Positions 24,407 to 33,630 of a stretch of 64,000 bases of DNA are shown here, in pieces. A program made the position numbers and the translations under genes. The notes under the pieces were generated by a model. The model was given only the letters and a program-made list of their open reading frames with translations, did not search any database and had not been told where the DNA came from. Source of the DNA: Aliiroseovarius sp. PrR006 (GTDB lineage: Bacteria > Pseudomonadota > Alphaproteobacteria > Rhodobacterales > Rhodobacteraceae). Position 1 is the first letter of the stretch. Every line of letters begins with the position of its first letter. Location of the stretch: contig NZ_JAAGOY010000007.1 in assembly GCF_010500215.1 (NCBI RefSeq), positions 1 to 64,000 on the forward strand, read 5' to 3'.

Positions 24407-24898
24407 TTAGTTGATCTTGTCCAGAAGCTGTCCGCGCACATCTTCGGGGACGAACTTGCTGACATCGCCGCCCAGTTTAGCGATCTCTTTCACCAGTTTC
24501 GACGCAATTGCCTGATAACGCGCTTCGGCCATCAGAAACACGGTTTCCACGCTATCATCCATCGCGCGATTCATGCCAACCATCTGATATTCATACTCGA
24601 AATCGGTCACAGCACGCAGGCCACGGATGATGATCTGCGCACCAACATCATGGGCGCAGTCGATCAGAAGGTTCTGGAAGGGGTGGGCAACGATCTCGGT
24701 CCCGGTTTCGGCGGCCAGTTTCGCGCATTCGCTTTCAACCATGGCAACACGTTCTTCCAACGAGAACAAAGGCCCCTTGCCCGTGTTGATGGCAACACCA
24801 ATCACCAGCCGATCCACCAATGCACAGGCACGACGAATGATGTCTGTGTGCCCCAAGGTGATCGGGTCGAAAGTTCCGGGATACAATCCGATGCGCAT
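24407..24898 (-). CDS. coaD: Phosphopantetheine adenylyltransferase
   Basis: A 163-residue nucleotidyltransferase. It starts RIGLYPGTFDPITLGHTDII with the (T/H)xGH motif TLGH, and has GVAINTGKGPLFSLEERVAM, IIRGLRAVTDFEYEYQM and IASKLVKEIAKLGGDVS, the conserved C-terminal phosphate-binding segment. It catalyses the fourth step of CoA synthesis, adding AMP to 4'-phosphopantetheine. The start at 24898 gives the family's exact N-terminus. Its length is normal. Confidence 0.96.
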   Translation of the reverse strand: MRIGLYPGTFDPITLGHTDIIRRACALVDRLVIGVAINTGKGPLFSLEERVAMVESECAKLAAETGTEIVAHPFQNLLIDCAHDVGAQIIIRGLRAVTDFEYEYQMVGMNRAMDDSVETVFLMAEARYQAIASKLVKEIAKLGGDVSKFVPEDVRGQLLDKIN

Positions 24899-24991
24899 GA
24901 TCTGGTCTCCTTGCAGTGGGCGCACGCAACATTATGGCGCGCCCAAATGCAAGCTTTTTCCGCAGTGCAGCGTATTCTTACGGGGGTAGGC

Positions 24992-25426
24992 TTAGTAGCC
25001 CATGATCATGTTCTTCAGCGCATCCGCCTGCTGCGAAAGCTCCTCCAAACGCGCCTTGACCACATCCCCGATCGAAACCAGCCCGATCATTTCATCGCCT
25101 TCCATCACCGGCATGTGGCGAAAACGGCCCTCGGTCATGGTCTGCAGCACTTGGATCGCCCGATCGCCCGGTGCGCAGGTGATCAACTTCTCGGTCATCA
25201 GGTCATCGACCGGCTGGTCCAGACACCCCGTGCCGACCTTCCCAAGCTCGGACACAATGTCGCGCTCGGACAAGATACCTGCCGGATGCACCCCATCGGA
25301 CGACACAATGACTGCGCCGATCTTCTTGTCAGACAAAAGCTGTGCCGCATCTGCCACCTTGCTGCCCGGCTTGACCGTTGCAACGCCCTCGAGGTCTTTA
25401 TCTTTGAGGATCTGGTGAATGAGCAT
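24992..25426 (-). CDS. Protein of two CBS domains
   Basis: A 144-residue protein made of a CBS pair: KPGSKVADAAQLLSDKKIGA with AGILSERDIVSELGKVG, and APGDRAIQVLQTMTEGRFRH with IGLVSIGDVVKARLEE. Tandem CBS domains bind adenosyl nucleotides (AMP, ATP, SAM or NAD) and report energy state. Stand-alone CBS pairs are common in Rhodobacterales and their partners are mostly unknown. AGGAGGGC precedes the start. It is on the same strand as coaD, 93 bp away, but joint transcription is not certain. Confidence 0.9.
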   Translation of the reverse strand: MLIHQILKDKDLEGVATVKPGSKVADAAQLLSDKKIGAVIVSSDGVHPAGILSERDIVSELGKVGTGCLDQPVDDLMTEKLITCAPGDRAIQVLQTMTEGRFRHMPVMEGDEMIGLVSIGDVVKARLEELSQQADALKNMIMGY

Positions 25427-25518
25427 GGGCGCCCTCCTGTCTGTATGTATTGTATTTTTCTGTCCCCAGCGTCACCCTTTGCGCAACAAAATGTCAAGAG
25501 CTCTTTGCAGCTGCAGCA

Positions 25519-26415
25519 CTATTCCTGAACCATTCCTTCAAGACGGGCCACTTCGTCGCGAATACCGCGTAACAGCTCCTCGCCTACACGGGCGAACCGC
25601 TCCATGCGGGCGTCCCCCTCGTGGCGCACCAGATAGAAGGACCGTTTGATCGACAACTCGTCTGTCAGGACGCGTTTCAGTTCCGGGGTCGAGGGCAAGA
25701 TGAAGTCATGCGTGACCCCAATTCCGCCGCCCTGCTTCACCAGTCCCAGCTGCACCGACACCAGATTCGAGGCGAGCGCGGTCTTCTCGACCCCGAGATC
25801 CTCAAGGAAATCCAACTCGGGATACGAGATCATGTCCTGTATGTACCCGACCACCGGATGATTGCGCAGATCGGCCAAACTGTCCAAGGCTGCGGCCTGC
25901 GCCAAGTAACTGTGCGACGCTGCAAGATGCAGATGATAATCCGTGATCTTCTGGACGGTGATCCGCCCGGTCTGTGGTGGCGAGACCGTAATCGCCATAT
26001 CTGCCTCGCGCTTGGACAGGTTGATCACGCGCGGCAGGGCCACGATCTGCAACTCCAACTCGGGATGATCACGCTGAATGGCCGCACAGACCTGCGGCAG
26101 AATGAAACTGGCCACCCCGTCCGTTGCCCCGATCCGCACCTGCCCGGACAATTGCCCCGACTGCCCAGCCAGCTCGTCCACCCCAGACATCACCGCCTGC
26201 TCGGCCCGTTCCGCATGGGCCATCAAGCGCAGCCCCGCATCTGTCAGCGCGTACCCTTGCGGAGATTTCGTGAACAGCGGCAATCCCAGATCCGCCTCCA
26301 ACTTGGACACCCGCCGCCCCACCGTCGCCGCATCGCGCTTCAACACACGCCCAGCGCGCGACAGGCTTTCCCCCCGCGCCACCGCCAAAAACACTTTCAG
26401 ATCATCCCAATCCAA
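25519..26415 (-). CDS. LysR-family regulator, likely of mmsA
   Basis: A 298-residue LysR-type protein. The winged helix is DWDDLKVFLAVARGESLSRA with KRDAATVGRRVSKLEADLGL, followed by the effector domain (RIGATDGVASFILPQVCAAI). It is encoded divergently from mmsA, with 185 bp between, the classic arrangement for a LysR regulator and its target. The effector is unknown but could be a valine-pathway intermediate. The C-terminal region YLVRHEGDARMERFARVGEE is normal for the group that includes VtlR-like regulators. Confidence 0.88.
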   Translation of the reverse strand: MDWDDLKVFLAVARGESLSRAGRVLKRDAATVGRRVSKLEADLGLPLFTKSPQGYALTDAGLRLMAHAERAEQAVMSGVDELAGQSGQLSGQVRIGATDGVASFILPQVCAAIQRDHPELELQIVALPRVINLSKREADMAITVSPPQTGRITVQKITDYHLHLAASHSYLAQAAALDSLADLRNHPVVGYIQDMISYPELDFLEDLGVEKTALASNLVSVQLGLVKQGGGIGVTHDFILPSTPELKRVLTDELSIKRSFYLVRHEGDARMERFARVGEELLRGIRDEVARLEGMVQE

Positions 26416-26423
26416 ACCCGACC

Positions 26424-26483
26424 CTCATTTTCATGCCCGAAATATCCTGGGGTGAGGCCGTCAGGCCGAGGGGCAAAGCCCCT
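26424..26483 (+). repeat. Hairpin repeat element, copy 1
   Basis: The element starts CTCATTTTC, contains TATCCTGGGGTGA (26443-26455) and ends GAGGGGCAAAGCCCCT (26468-26483), which forms a stem GGGGC/GCCCC with an AAA loop. Between these is a small hairpin GGCC-GTCA-GGCC (26456-26467). A second copy at 41263 shares the outer blocks almost exactly but has a different middle stem. It lies in the mmsA/LysR intergenic region. Confidence 0.75.
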
Positions 26484-26510
26484 AACCCACGTCACTCGCA
26501 CACTCACCTA

Positions 26511-26524
26511 TTGCAAAAACGCAA
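26511..26524 (+). promoter_or_regulatory. Candidate LysR operator upstream of mmsA
   Basis: TTGC-AAAAAC-GCAA is a perfect 4-bp inverted repeat around an A-rich centre, 77 bp before the mmsA start and about 95 bp before the LysR start. The form is close to the T-N11-A core of LysR boxes. Binding is an inference from shape and position. Confidence 0.35.
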
Positions 26525-26600
26525 AACCCTTTTGGAAAACTACCCCTTTTCCCGGCAATTCTGCAAGACTATCCTGCCCCTGAAATTTGGGAGACTTACC

Positions 26601-28100
26601 ATGCAGAAACTTGGACACTGGATCAACGGCCAGATGGTCGAAGGCACGTCGGGCCGCACTGCCGACGTCTACAACCCCGCCACCGGCGAAGTGCAGGCAC
26701 AGGTTGCTCTGGCCACCAAAGCCGAGCTGGACGACGCTGTTGCCAAAGCCGCAGAAGCTCAGAAAGCTTGGGGCGCCACCAACCCGCAGAAGCGCGGCCG
26801 CGTGATGATGGCTCTGGTTGGCCTTCTGAACCGTGACATGGACAAGCTGGCCGAAGCCCTGTCGCGCGAGCATGGTAAAACCATCCCCGACGCAAAGGGT
26901 GACGTTCAGCGTGGCCTAGAAGTGATCGAATACTGCATCGGTGCTGCCCAGATGATGAAGGGCGAGTTCACTGACAGCGCTGGCCCCGGCATCGACATGT
27001 ACTCGATGCGTCAGCCGCTGGGCGTTGTGGCCTCGATCACCCCGTTCAACTTCCCCGCCATGATCCCGCTGTGGGGTATGGGTCCGGCTCTGGCCGCGGG
27101 TAACGCGATGATCCTGAAGCCGTCCGAGCGTGACCCCTCGGTTCCGCTGATGCTGGCTGAGCTGTGCAAAGAAGCTGGCCTGCCCGACGGCGTGCTGCAG
27201 GTTGTGAACGGCGACAAAGACTCGGTTGACGCCATTCTGGACAACGAAACCGTGCAGGGCGTGGCCTTCGTTGGCTCGACCCCAATCGCGCACTACATCT
27301 ACTCGCGTGCAACTGCCAACGGCAAACGCGCACAGTGCTTCGGCGGTGCGAAAAACCACATGATCATCATGCCCGACGCGGACATCGAACAAGCCGCTGA
27401 CGCGCTGATCGGTGCTGGCTTCGGCGCAGCTGGCGAACGCTGCATGGCGATCTCGGTTGCTGTTCCGGTTGGCAATGAAACCGCAGACAAACTGCGTGAC
27501 GCTCTGGTCCCGCGCATCGAGAAGCTGAAAGTAGCCCCCTACACTGCTGGTGATGATGTGGACTATGGCCCCGTCGTGACCTCGGCCGCCAAGGAAAACA
27601 TCCTGCGTCTGATCAACTCGGGCGTGGAGCAGGGTGCTGACCTGGTTGTCGACAACCGCGACTTCAGCCTGCAAGGCTATGAGGACGGCTTCTTTGTTGG
27701 CCCGCACCTCTTTGACAACGTCACCACCGATATGGACATCTACAAGCAGGAAATCTTTGGTCCCGTTCTGTCGATGGTTCGCGCTGAAAGCTATGAAGAG
27801 GCCATCGGCCACGCCATGGACCATGAATACGGCAACGGCACCGCGATCTTCACCCGTGACGGTGACACCGCCCGTGACTTCGCCAACCGCATCAATATCG
27901 GCATGGTCGGCATCAACGTTCCGATCCCGGTTCCGCTGGCCTACCACACCTTTGGCGGCTGGAAGAAGTCGGGCTTTGGTGACCTGAACCAGCACGGCCC
28001 GGACGCGTTCAAGTTCTACACGCGCACCAAGACCGTGACCCAGCGCTGGCCGTCGGGCATCAAAGAAGGTGGCGAGTTCAACTTCAAAGCCATGGACTAA
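26601..28100 (+). CDS. mmsA: Methylmalonate-semialdehyde dehydrogenase (CoA-acylating)
   Basis: A 499-residue aldehyde dehydrogenase of the MmsA group. It has [19 protein letters not shown], the loop [20 protein letters not shown] and the catalytic Cys in [36 protein letters not shown] near the C-terminus is typical. It turns methylmalonate semialdehyde into propionyl-CoA, CO2 and NADH at the end of valine (and thymine) breakdown. The start at 26601 gives the normal N-terminus [10 protein letters not shown]; the upstream extension crosses the regulatory region. A strong terminator follows. Confidence 0.95.
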   Translation: MQKLGHWINGQMVEGTSGRTADVYNPATGEVQAQVALATKAELDDAVAKAAEAQKAWGATNPQKRGRVMMALVGLLNRDMDKLAEALSREHGKTIPDAKGDVQRGLEVIEYCIGAAQMMKGEFTDSAGPGIDMYSMRQPLGVVASITPFNFPAMIPLWGMGPALAAGNAMILKPSERDPSVPLMLAELCKEAGLPDGVLQVVNGDKDSVDAILDNETVQGVAFVGSTPIAHYIYSRATANGKRAQCFGGAKNHMIIMPDADIEQAADALIGAGFGAAGERCMAISVAVPVGNETADKLRDALVPRIEKLKVAPYTAGDDVDYGPVVTSAAKENILRLINSGVEQGADLVVDNRDFSLQGYEDGFFVGPHLFDNVTTDMDIYKQEIFGPVLSMVRAESYEEAIGHAMDHEYGNGTAIFTRDGDTARDFANRINIGMVGINVPIPVPLAYHTFGGWKKSGFGDLNQHGPDAFKFYTRTKTVTQRWPSGIKEGGEFNFKAMD

Positions 28101-28120
28101 ACCCACACGCGGTTTACACG

Positions 28121-28150
28121 AAACGCCCCGGCCAGCCGCCGGGGCGTTTT
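28121..28150 (+). terminator. Rho-independent terminator after mmsA
   Basis: AAACGCCCCGGC (28121-28132) pairs with GCCGGGGCGTTT (28138-28149) around CAGCC, followed by a short T stretch. It separates mmsA from the rest of the valine cluster. Confidence 0.9.
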
Positions 28151-28231
28151 GCGTTTGGGGTTTTGCCTGCTTGTCCATCTGACATTCTCTTGCCAAAGTG
28201 GTCCCGCGCGACGCTGACAGGAGGACAGGCC

Positions 28232-29365
28232 ATGGCCCGAACAGCCCCCACATTCTCGATCGGGATCGAGGAAGAATACCTTCTGGTGGACCGCGACAGC
28301 CTTGCCCTGCGCGAAGCCCCGGACGAAATGATGGAGGCCTGCCGTGCAGAGTTGGAAGGTCAGGTCAGCCCCGAATATCTGCAATGCCAGATCGAGATCG
28401 GCACCCGCGTTTGCGCCAATGTGTCCGAGGCCCGCGATGACTTGAAACGTCTGCGCGCCAGTGTCGCCAAACACGCCAAGGATTACGGGCTGGCCCCGAT
28501 TGCGGCCTCGTGCCACCCGTTTGCCAGCTGGAAAGACCAGCATCACGTCAATAAGGACCGCTACAATGATCTGCGCCGCGATTTGGCGGGCGTCGTGCGC
28601 CGAATGCTGATCTGCGGGATGCACGTGCATGTTGGCATTCCCGATCCCGACACGCGGATCGATCTGGTGAATCAACTGTCCTATTTCCTGCCACACCTTC
28701 TGGCGATGTCCGCGAGCTCTCCGTTTTGGCAGGGCGAGGATACGGGTCTGGCATCCTATCGTCTGACCGTCTTTGACAACCTGCCCCGCACTGGGCTTCC
28801 GCCGCAACTGGGCAGTTGGTCGGAATATGAACGCTCGGTTCAGGCGCTGGTGGATATCGGTGTGATCGAGGATAGCTCGAAAATCTGGTGGGATCTGCGC
28901 CCTTCAGCCCGCTTCCCGACGATCGAGGCCCGCATTTGCGATGTGCAACCGCGGCTGGAAGACACGCTATCGCTGGCGGCTCTGATCCAGTGTCTGACCC
29001 GGATGCTGTGGCGTCTGAAGGCCAAGAACCAGCGCTGGCGGCTTTATGACAACTTCCTTGTTGGCGAAAACCGCTGGCGTGCCCAGCGCTATGGCGTTTC
29101 CGGAGGGCTGATCGACTTCGGCCGGGGCGAGATCGTGGGCTTTGATGCCCTTCTGGACGAGATGATCGAATTGACCGCTGAAGATGCCAAAGTATTGGGC
29201 TGTCAGGCCGAAGTCGAACACGCCCGTACCATTCTGGCAGGCGGCACCGCAGCGGATCGTCAACGCGCCGTGTATCAAGACAGCATTCAGGCTGAAAAAA
29301 CAAAGGAAGAAGCGCTGCACGATGTGGTCCGACACCTTATCGATTCTTTCCACGATGGGTTATAA
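28232..29365 (+). CDS. YbdK-type carboxylate-amine ligase (GCS2 family)
   Basis: A 377-residue protein of the glutamate-cysteine ligase 2 family. It begins [20 protein letters not shown], the acidic metal and ATP site, and carries [40 protein letters not shown] and [21 protein letters not shown]. coli YbdK has weak glutamate-cysteine ligase activity; the true product of this group is mostly unknown. AGGAGGACA is a strong ribosome site. The gene stands between the mmsA terminator and the acyl-CoA dehydrogenase gene, so it appears to be an insertion into the valine cluster rather than a pathway enzyme. Confidence 0.87.
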   Translation: MARTAPTFSIGIEEEYLLVDRDSLALREAPDEMMEACRAELEGQVSPEYLQCQIEIGTRVCANVSEARDDLKRLRASVAKHAKDYGLAPIAASCHPFASWKDQHHVNKDRYNDLRRDLAGVVRRMLICGMHVHVGIPDPDTRIDLVNQLSYFLPHLLAMSASSPFWQGEDTGLASYRLTVFDNLPRTGLPPQLGSWSEYERSVQALVDIGVIEDSSKIWWDLRPSARFPTIEARICDVQPRLEDTLSLAALIQCLTRMLWRLKAKNQRWRLYDNFLVGENRWRAQRYGVSGGLIDFGRGEIVGFDALLDEMIELTAEDAKVLGCQAEVEHARTILAGGTAADRQRAVYQDSIQAEKTKEEALHDVVRHLIDSFHDGL

Positions 29366-29504
29366 GCCACGGATTTCCAAATAGTTTTCCAGTTAGCAGG
29401 CGCCAAGGACTTCCTGTCACGCAGGGGAACCGTGACAGGGCTTGAAAAACTCCTGTAAGGATTGCTCCATAATCTGTGTGCAGACACGTGGACGGGAGGA
29501 CCAG

Positions 29505-30656
29505 ATGGATTTCGCGCTGACCGAAGAGCAGACCCTTATCTTCGACATGGCCAAAAGCTTTGGCGAAGAAAACATTGCACCAAATTCCGAGAAGTGGGAG
29601 GCCGACGGCACCATCCCGCGCGAACTGTGGCCGCAACTGGCCGAGCTGGGATTTGGCGGTGTTTATGTGTCCGAGGAATACGGCGGCTCTGGCCTGTCGC
29701 GCCTTGATGCCACACTGATTTTCGAAGCTTTGGCGATGGCCGATCCGTCGGTTGGTTCCTTCCTGTCGATCCACAACATGTGTGGCGGCATGATCGACAA
29801 ATTCGGCAAGGAAGAAGACAAGCAAAAGTGGCTTCCGGCGCTGTGCTCGATGGAAAAGGTCTTCTCGTACTGCCTGACCGAACCCGGTTCGGGATCGGAT
29901 GCCGCAGCTCTGAAAACCCGCGCAGAGAAAACCGCTGATGGCTATGTGATGAACGGGAACAAAGCCTTCATCTCGGGCGGCAACTATTCGGACGTCTATG
30001 TCACCATGTGCCGCACCGGCGACGATGGCCCCAAGGGCATTTCGACCGTGGTGGTGGAGAACGGCACGCCGGGCCTGAGCTTTGGCGCCAACGAACGCAA
30101 GATGGGCTGGAAGGCGCAGCCGACCTCTCAGGTGCAATTCGACGACTGCCTTGTCCCGCAGGAAAACCTGCTGGGGGAAGAGGGCAAAGGCTTCACCTAT
30201 GCGATGGCCGGTCTGGACGGTGGACGTCTGAACATCTCGGCCGGTGCGCTGGGTGGCGCACAGAAGGCTCTGGATCTTACCCTGCAATATATGGGCGAGC
30301 GCAAGGCGTTTGGAAAAACCATCGACCAGTTTCAGGCGCTGCAATTCCGTCTGGCGGAATACGAGACTAAGCTGCAAGCCGCACGTACCTTCCTGCGTCA
30401 GGCGGCGTGGAAGTTGGACAACGGCGCGCATGATGCGTCCAAGTTCTGTGCGATGGCCAAGCTGATGGTGACGGACGTGTCCTTCGAGGTTGCGAACGGC
30501 TGTCTGCAACTGCATGGCGGTTATGGCTATCTGTCTGATTATGGCATCGAAAAGATCGTCCGTGACCTGCGCGTGCACCAGATTCTGGAAGGTACGAACG
30601 AGATCATGCGCCTGATCGTGGGCCGTCAACTGTTGGCAGAGCGTGACCGCGGCTAA
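29505..30656 (+). CDS. Acyl-CoA dehydrogenase, probably isobutyryl-CoA dehydrogenase
   Basis: A 383-residue flavoprotein of the acyl-CoA dehydrogenase family. It opens DFALTEEQTLIFDMAKSFGE, has YCLTEPGSGSDAAALKTRAE, the FAD motif FGKTIDQFQALQFRLAEYE, and the C-terminal QILEGTNEIMRLIVGRQLLA. By gene order it should oxidise isobutyryl-CoA to methacrylyl-CoA, an FAD- and ETF-dependent step in valine breakdown; specificity for other short branched acyl-CoAs is possible. Start 29505 follows GGGAGGACC. It overlaps the next gene by one base. Confidence 0.9.
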   Translation: MDFALTEEQTLIFDMAKSFGEENIAPNSEKWEADGTIPRELWPQLAELGFGGVYVSEEYGGSGLSRLDATLIFEALAMADPSVGSFLSIHNMCGGMIDKFGKEEDKQKWLPALCSMEKVFSYCLTEPGSGSDAAALKTRAEKTADGYVMNGNKAFISGGNYSDVYVTMCRTGDDGPKGISTVVVENGTPGLSFGANERKMGWKAQPTSQVQFDDCLVPQENLLGEEGKGFTYAMAGLDGGRLNISAGALGGAQKALDLTLQYMGERKAFGKTIDQFQALQFRLAEYETKLQAARTFLRQAAWKLDNGAHDASKFCAMAKLMVTDVSFEVANGCLQLHGGYGYLSDYGIEKIVRDLRVHQILEGTNEIMRLIVGRQLLAERDRG

Positions 30657-31684
30657 TGGCAGACATCCACATCCGAAAAGAAGGCAAGGCTGGGCGGATC
30701 ACATTGACCCGTCCCGAGGCGCTGAATGCACTGAGCTATGACATGTGCCTTCAGATCGACGCAGCCCTGATCAAATGGGCCGAGGATGACGAGGTCGCCC
30801 TGATCCTGATTGATGCCGAGGGCGACCGCGCCTTCTGCGCAGGCGGTGACATTCGCGAGATTTACGAGATCGGCCTGTCAGGCGATCACACCCGCGCGCA
30901 GGAATTCTGGCGCGATGAATACCGCATGAACGCGCGTCTGTTTGAGTTCCCCAAACCGGTGGTCAGCTTCATGCAGGGCTTCACCATGGGCGGCGGCGTT
31001 GGGGTCGGCTGTCACGGCTCGCATCGGATCATGGCGCGCTCGTCGCGCATGGCGATGCCGGAATGCGGGATCGGGTTGGTGCCGGATGTGGGTGGGTCGA
31101 TGATCCTGGCCCATGCGCCGGGCCGCTTGGGTGAGTATATCGGCATGACCGGCGCGCGTTTGGCACCGGGCGATGCGATCCATGCGGGCTTTGCCGACTA
31201 TGTGATCCGTCAGGCCGAATGGGACGCGCTGAAGGCGGACCTGATCCGCACCGGCGATCCCAGCCATATTGACGAGGCCGCAATTCCGCCGATCCCGGGC
31301 AACCTGTCTGCCATGCAGCCGATGATCGACGCCCATTTCGGTGGTGGCAGCTTGGGTGAGATCGTCGCGTCCCTGCGCGCCGAAGACAGCCAGTTTGCCG
31401 AGAACACGTTGGAGCTTCTCGGTCGAAACTCGCCCCTGTCGATGGCCTGCACGGTCGAGATGCTGCACCGTATGGCGGGCACCCGTGACGTGCGCGCGTC
31501 GCTCGAACTGGAATACCGCTTCGTCTATCGATCGCTGGAACATTCCGATCTGGTGGAAGGCATCCGCGCCGCGGTGATCGACAAGGATCGTAACCCGAAC
31601 TGGGAATACGACATGGAAAACCTGCCGCAAGAGGCAGTCGAACATATGCTCGCCCCCTTGGGCGACAAGAAACTGACATTCTAG
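30656..31684 (+). CDS. 3-hydroxyisobutyryl-CoA hydrolase
   Basis: A 342-residue crotonase-fold enzyme. The oxyanion-hole segment FCAGGDIREIYEIGLSGD and GFTMGGGVGVGCHGSHRIMA are followed by MPECGIGLVPDVGGSMILAH, whose Glu and Asp are the catalytic pair of HIBYL-CoA hydrolases. Its length, well above that of a simple hydratase (about 260), supports this identity. It hydrolyses 3-hydroxyisobutyryl-CoA to free 3-hydroxyisobutyrate, the substrate of MmsB encoded next. A separate methacrylyl-CoA hydratase gene is not in the cluster. Start and stop overlap with the previous gene (TAATG). Confidence 0.93.
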   Translation: MADIHIRKEGKAGRITLTRPEALNALSYDMCLQIDAALIKWAEDDEVALILIDAEGDRAFCAGGDIREIYEIGLSGDHTRAQEFWRDEYRMNARLFEFPKPVVSFMQGFTMGGGVGVGCHGSHRIMARSSRMAMPECGIGLVPDVGGSMILAHAPGRLGEYIGMTGARLAPGDAIHAGFADYVIRQAEWDALKADLIRTGDPSHIDEAAIPPIPGNLSAMQPMIDAHFGGGSLGEIVASLRAEDSQFAENTLELLGRNSPLSMACTVEMLHRMAGTRDVRASLELEYRFVYRSLEHSDLVEGIRAAVIDKDRNPNWEYDMENLPQEAVEHMLAPLGDKKLTF

Positions 31685-31694
31685 GGAGAACCTC

Positions 31695-32567
31695 ATGAAA
31701 ATCGGATTTATCGGACTGGGCAACATGGGTGGCCCGATGGCGGCAAACTTGGCCAAGGCCGGTCACGAGGTCACTGGCTTTGACATGGCCCCGGTCGAGA
31801 TCGAGGGCGTGGCGCTGGCTGCATCGGGTGCTGAAGCTGCGGCGGGCAAAGACGTGGTTGTGACCATGCTGCCCAACGGCCAGATCCTGCGCGCGGTGGC
31901 CAATGAGATCGTGCCTGCGATGGACAAGGGCGCGGCGTTTGTAGACTGCTCGACCGTCGATGTGGAAAGCGCGCGTGCGGTGGCAGAACAGGCCGCAGCA
32001 GCAGGTCTTCTGCCCGTAGACGCCCCTGTATCGGGTGGTGTCGGTGGCGCGGCCGGTGGCACGCTGACCTTCATGGCGGGTGGCTCGGAAGAAGCCTTTG
32101 CAAAAGCCGAGCCCCTGTTTGACATCATGGGCCAGAAAGCCGTGCATTGCGGCGACAGTGGCGCGGGTCAGGCGGCCAAGATCTGCAACAACATGATCCT
32201 TGGCATCACCATGATCGGCACCTGTGAAGCTTTCGCGCTTGCTGACAAGCTGGGTCTGGATCGCCAGAAGATGTTCGACGTTGTGTCGACCTCGTCAGGT
32301 TACAGCTGGACGATGAACGCCTATTGCCCGGCCCCGGGCGTGGGTCCGCAGTCGCCCGCCGACAACGACTATCAGCCCGGCTTTGCTGCCGAACTGATGT
32401 TGAAAGACCTGCGTCTGAGCCAGCAAGCTGCCGAGGCCGCCGATGCCGACACCCCGATGGGTCAGGCCGCGACCGAGCTTTATACGCAGTTCGTCGAGAA
32501 CGAAGATGGTTTGGGCATGGATTTCTCGGCCATGTTGCCGCGCTTTGAAAAACGCGGTCGCAGCTAA
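31695..32567 (+). CDS. mmsB: 3-hydroxyisobutyrate dehydrogenase
   Basis: A 290-residue NAD-dependent dehydrogenase. The Rossmann motif is GFIGLGNMGGPMAANLAKAG, followed by DAPVSGGVGGAAGGTLTFMA and the catalytic Lys in GAGQAAKICNNMILGITM. It oxidises 3-hydroxyisobutyrate to methylmalonate semialdehyde, which MmsA (26601) then uses. It is the last gene of the acd-hydrolase-mmsB operon, 10 bp after the hydrolase. Confidence 0.95.
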   Translation: MKIGFIGLGNMGGPMAANLAKAGHEVTGFDMAPVEIEGVALAASGAEAAAGKDVVVTMLPNGQILRAVANEIVPAMDKGAAFVDCSTVDVESARAVAEQAAAAGLLPVDAPVSGGVGGAAGGTLTFMAGGSEEAFAKAEPLFDIMGQKAVHCGDSGAGQAAKICNNMILGITMIGTCEAFALADKLGLDRQKMFDVVSTSSGYSWTMNAYCPAPGVGPQSPADNDYQPGFAAELMLKDLRLSQQAAEAADADTPMGQAATELYTQFVENEDGLGMDFSAMLPRFEKRGRS

Positions 32568-32592
32568 GACGCGTTCGGTCTAGCCTGTTCCT

Positions 32593-33252
32593 ATGAGTTG
32601 GACCGAACACACTGACCAGATCGCCGGGCTGGACGCCCCAGCCCGCGCGCTTCTGGATACGCTTGCCCCGTTGGACGTGACCGAGGGGGCCGTTCTATTT
32701 TGCCCCGGTGAGGCCGTGAAAGGCTATGTCGTCATGCTGTCCGGGCAGGTCGACGTGAACCTGATCGGCCCTAATGGGCGCGATATTTTGCTCTATCGCG
32801 TGGCGCCGGGGCAAAGCTGCATCCAGTCGACGTTGGGCCTGCTGGGCGGCGACGCCTATACCGCAGAAGCCACGGCCGAGACCCCTGCCCGTCTGGTCCT
32901 GATCCCACGCGACGTGTTCTTTGCACTTCTGGACAGTTCGCCCGGATTTCGACGGCTGGTTTTTGGCGCCTTTGCCGAACGCATGCAGTCGATGATGCAA
33001 CTGATCGAGAACGTGTCCTTCATGAGCGTCGAGGCGCGGCTGGCCGCACTCATTCTGGACCGCTCCGGCCCCGATGGATGTCTGCACATGACGCAGGCCG
33101 AAATGGCGACGGCGATTGGCACAGCCCGCGAAGTAATCTCGCGCCGGTTGGACAAGATGGCGCATGCTGGGTCAGTTGCGCATGAACGCGGTGTCGTAAC
33201 GGTTCTTGATCACAAAGCGCTGAACAAAATCGTCAGTGGGACCGCTTTTTAA
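32593..33252 (+). CDS. Crp/Fnr-family transcriptional regulator
   Basis: A 219-residue protein with an N-terminal cyclic-nucleotide-binding-type barrel (GAVLFCPGEAVKGYVVMLSG), the dimer helix, and a C-terminal winged helix (MTQAEMATAIGTAREVISRR). Cysteines are few and not in the FNR cluster pattern, so an oxygen-sensing [4Fe-4S] centre is unlikely. The closest kind in this order is a Crp-like regulator linked to small DUF2892 or rhodanese genes, and a DUF2892 gene does follow 78 bp later. Effector unknown. Confidence 0.88.
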   Translation: MSWTEHTDQIAGLDAPARALLDTLAPLDVTEGAVLFCPGEAVKGYVVMLSGQVDVNLIGPNGRDILLYRVAPGQSCIQSTLGLLGGDAYTAEATAETPARLVLIPRDVFFALLDSSPGFRRLVFGAFAERMQSMMQLIENVSFMSVEARLAALILDRSGPDGCLHMTQAEMATAIGTAREVISRRLDKMAHAGSVAHERGVVTVLDHKALNKIVSGTAF

Positions 33253-33330
33253 GCACGTTGTGTGACCACGTCACATGCCTTTCCAAACAAGCCTTGTTAG
33301 CAAGGTGTCAGTCAAGGAAAGGAGTTCATC

Positions 33331-33525
33331 ATGCTCAAACGTAACGAAGGTAATCTGGATCGAATTCTGCGCGTTGTTGCAGGTCTTGCCCTGTTGGGGT
33401 GGTACTTTTTCGCAGGCGGCCCGGTCTGGGCCCTGATCGGTATTGTTCCGCTGGCCACCGGTGCGCTGGGATCTTGCCCGCTCTATTCGATCTTCGGGAT
33501 CAACACCTGCAAACTTAAGACTTAA
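33331..33525 (+). CDS. DUF2892 small membrane protein
   Basis: A 64-residue protein beginning LKRNEGNLDRILRVVAGLAL, then WYFFAGGPVWALIGIVPLAT and GALGSCPLYSIFGINTCKLK. The two helices and the C-terminal GxCPLYxxxGxxTC pattern are the DUF2892 (YgaP-like membrane) signature. Two cysteines sit at the second helix end. In larger proteins this domain follows a rhodanese domain, so a link to sulfur transfer is possible. AAGGAGTT precedes the start, and the Crp/Fnr gene upstream may regulate it. Confidence 0.88.
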   Translation: MLKRNEGNLDRILRVVAGLALLGWYFFAGGPVWALIGIVPLATGALGSCPLYSIFGINTCKLKT

Positions 33526-33594
33526 GTCAGGTTTTCTTCAGGAAATCGCAATGCTCGTCCGCTAGACAGGTCGAAGTAGCGAGTGGAAAAGTTT

Positions 33595-33630
33595 GCGCCG
33601 GACCTTTTGGGGCCCGGCGCTGTTTTTTAT
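33595..33630. terminator. Terminator between the DUF2892 gene and dctM
   Basis: GCGCCGG (33595-33601) pairs with CCGGCGC (33614-33620) and is followed on the plus strand by TGTTTTTTATTT, so it ends the DUF2892 transcript. The T-run overlaps the stop codon of dctM on the other strand. Confidence 0.8.
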
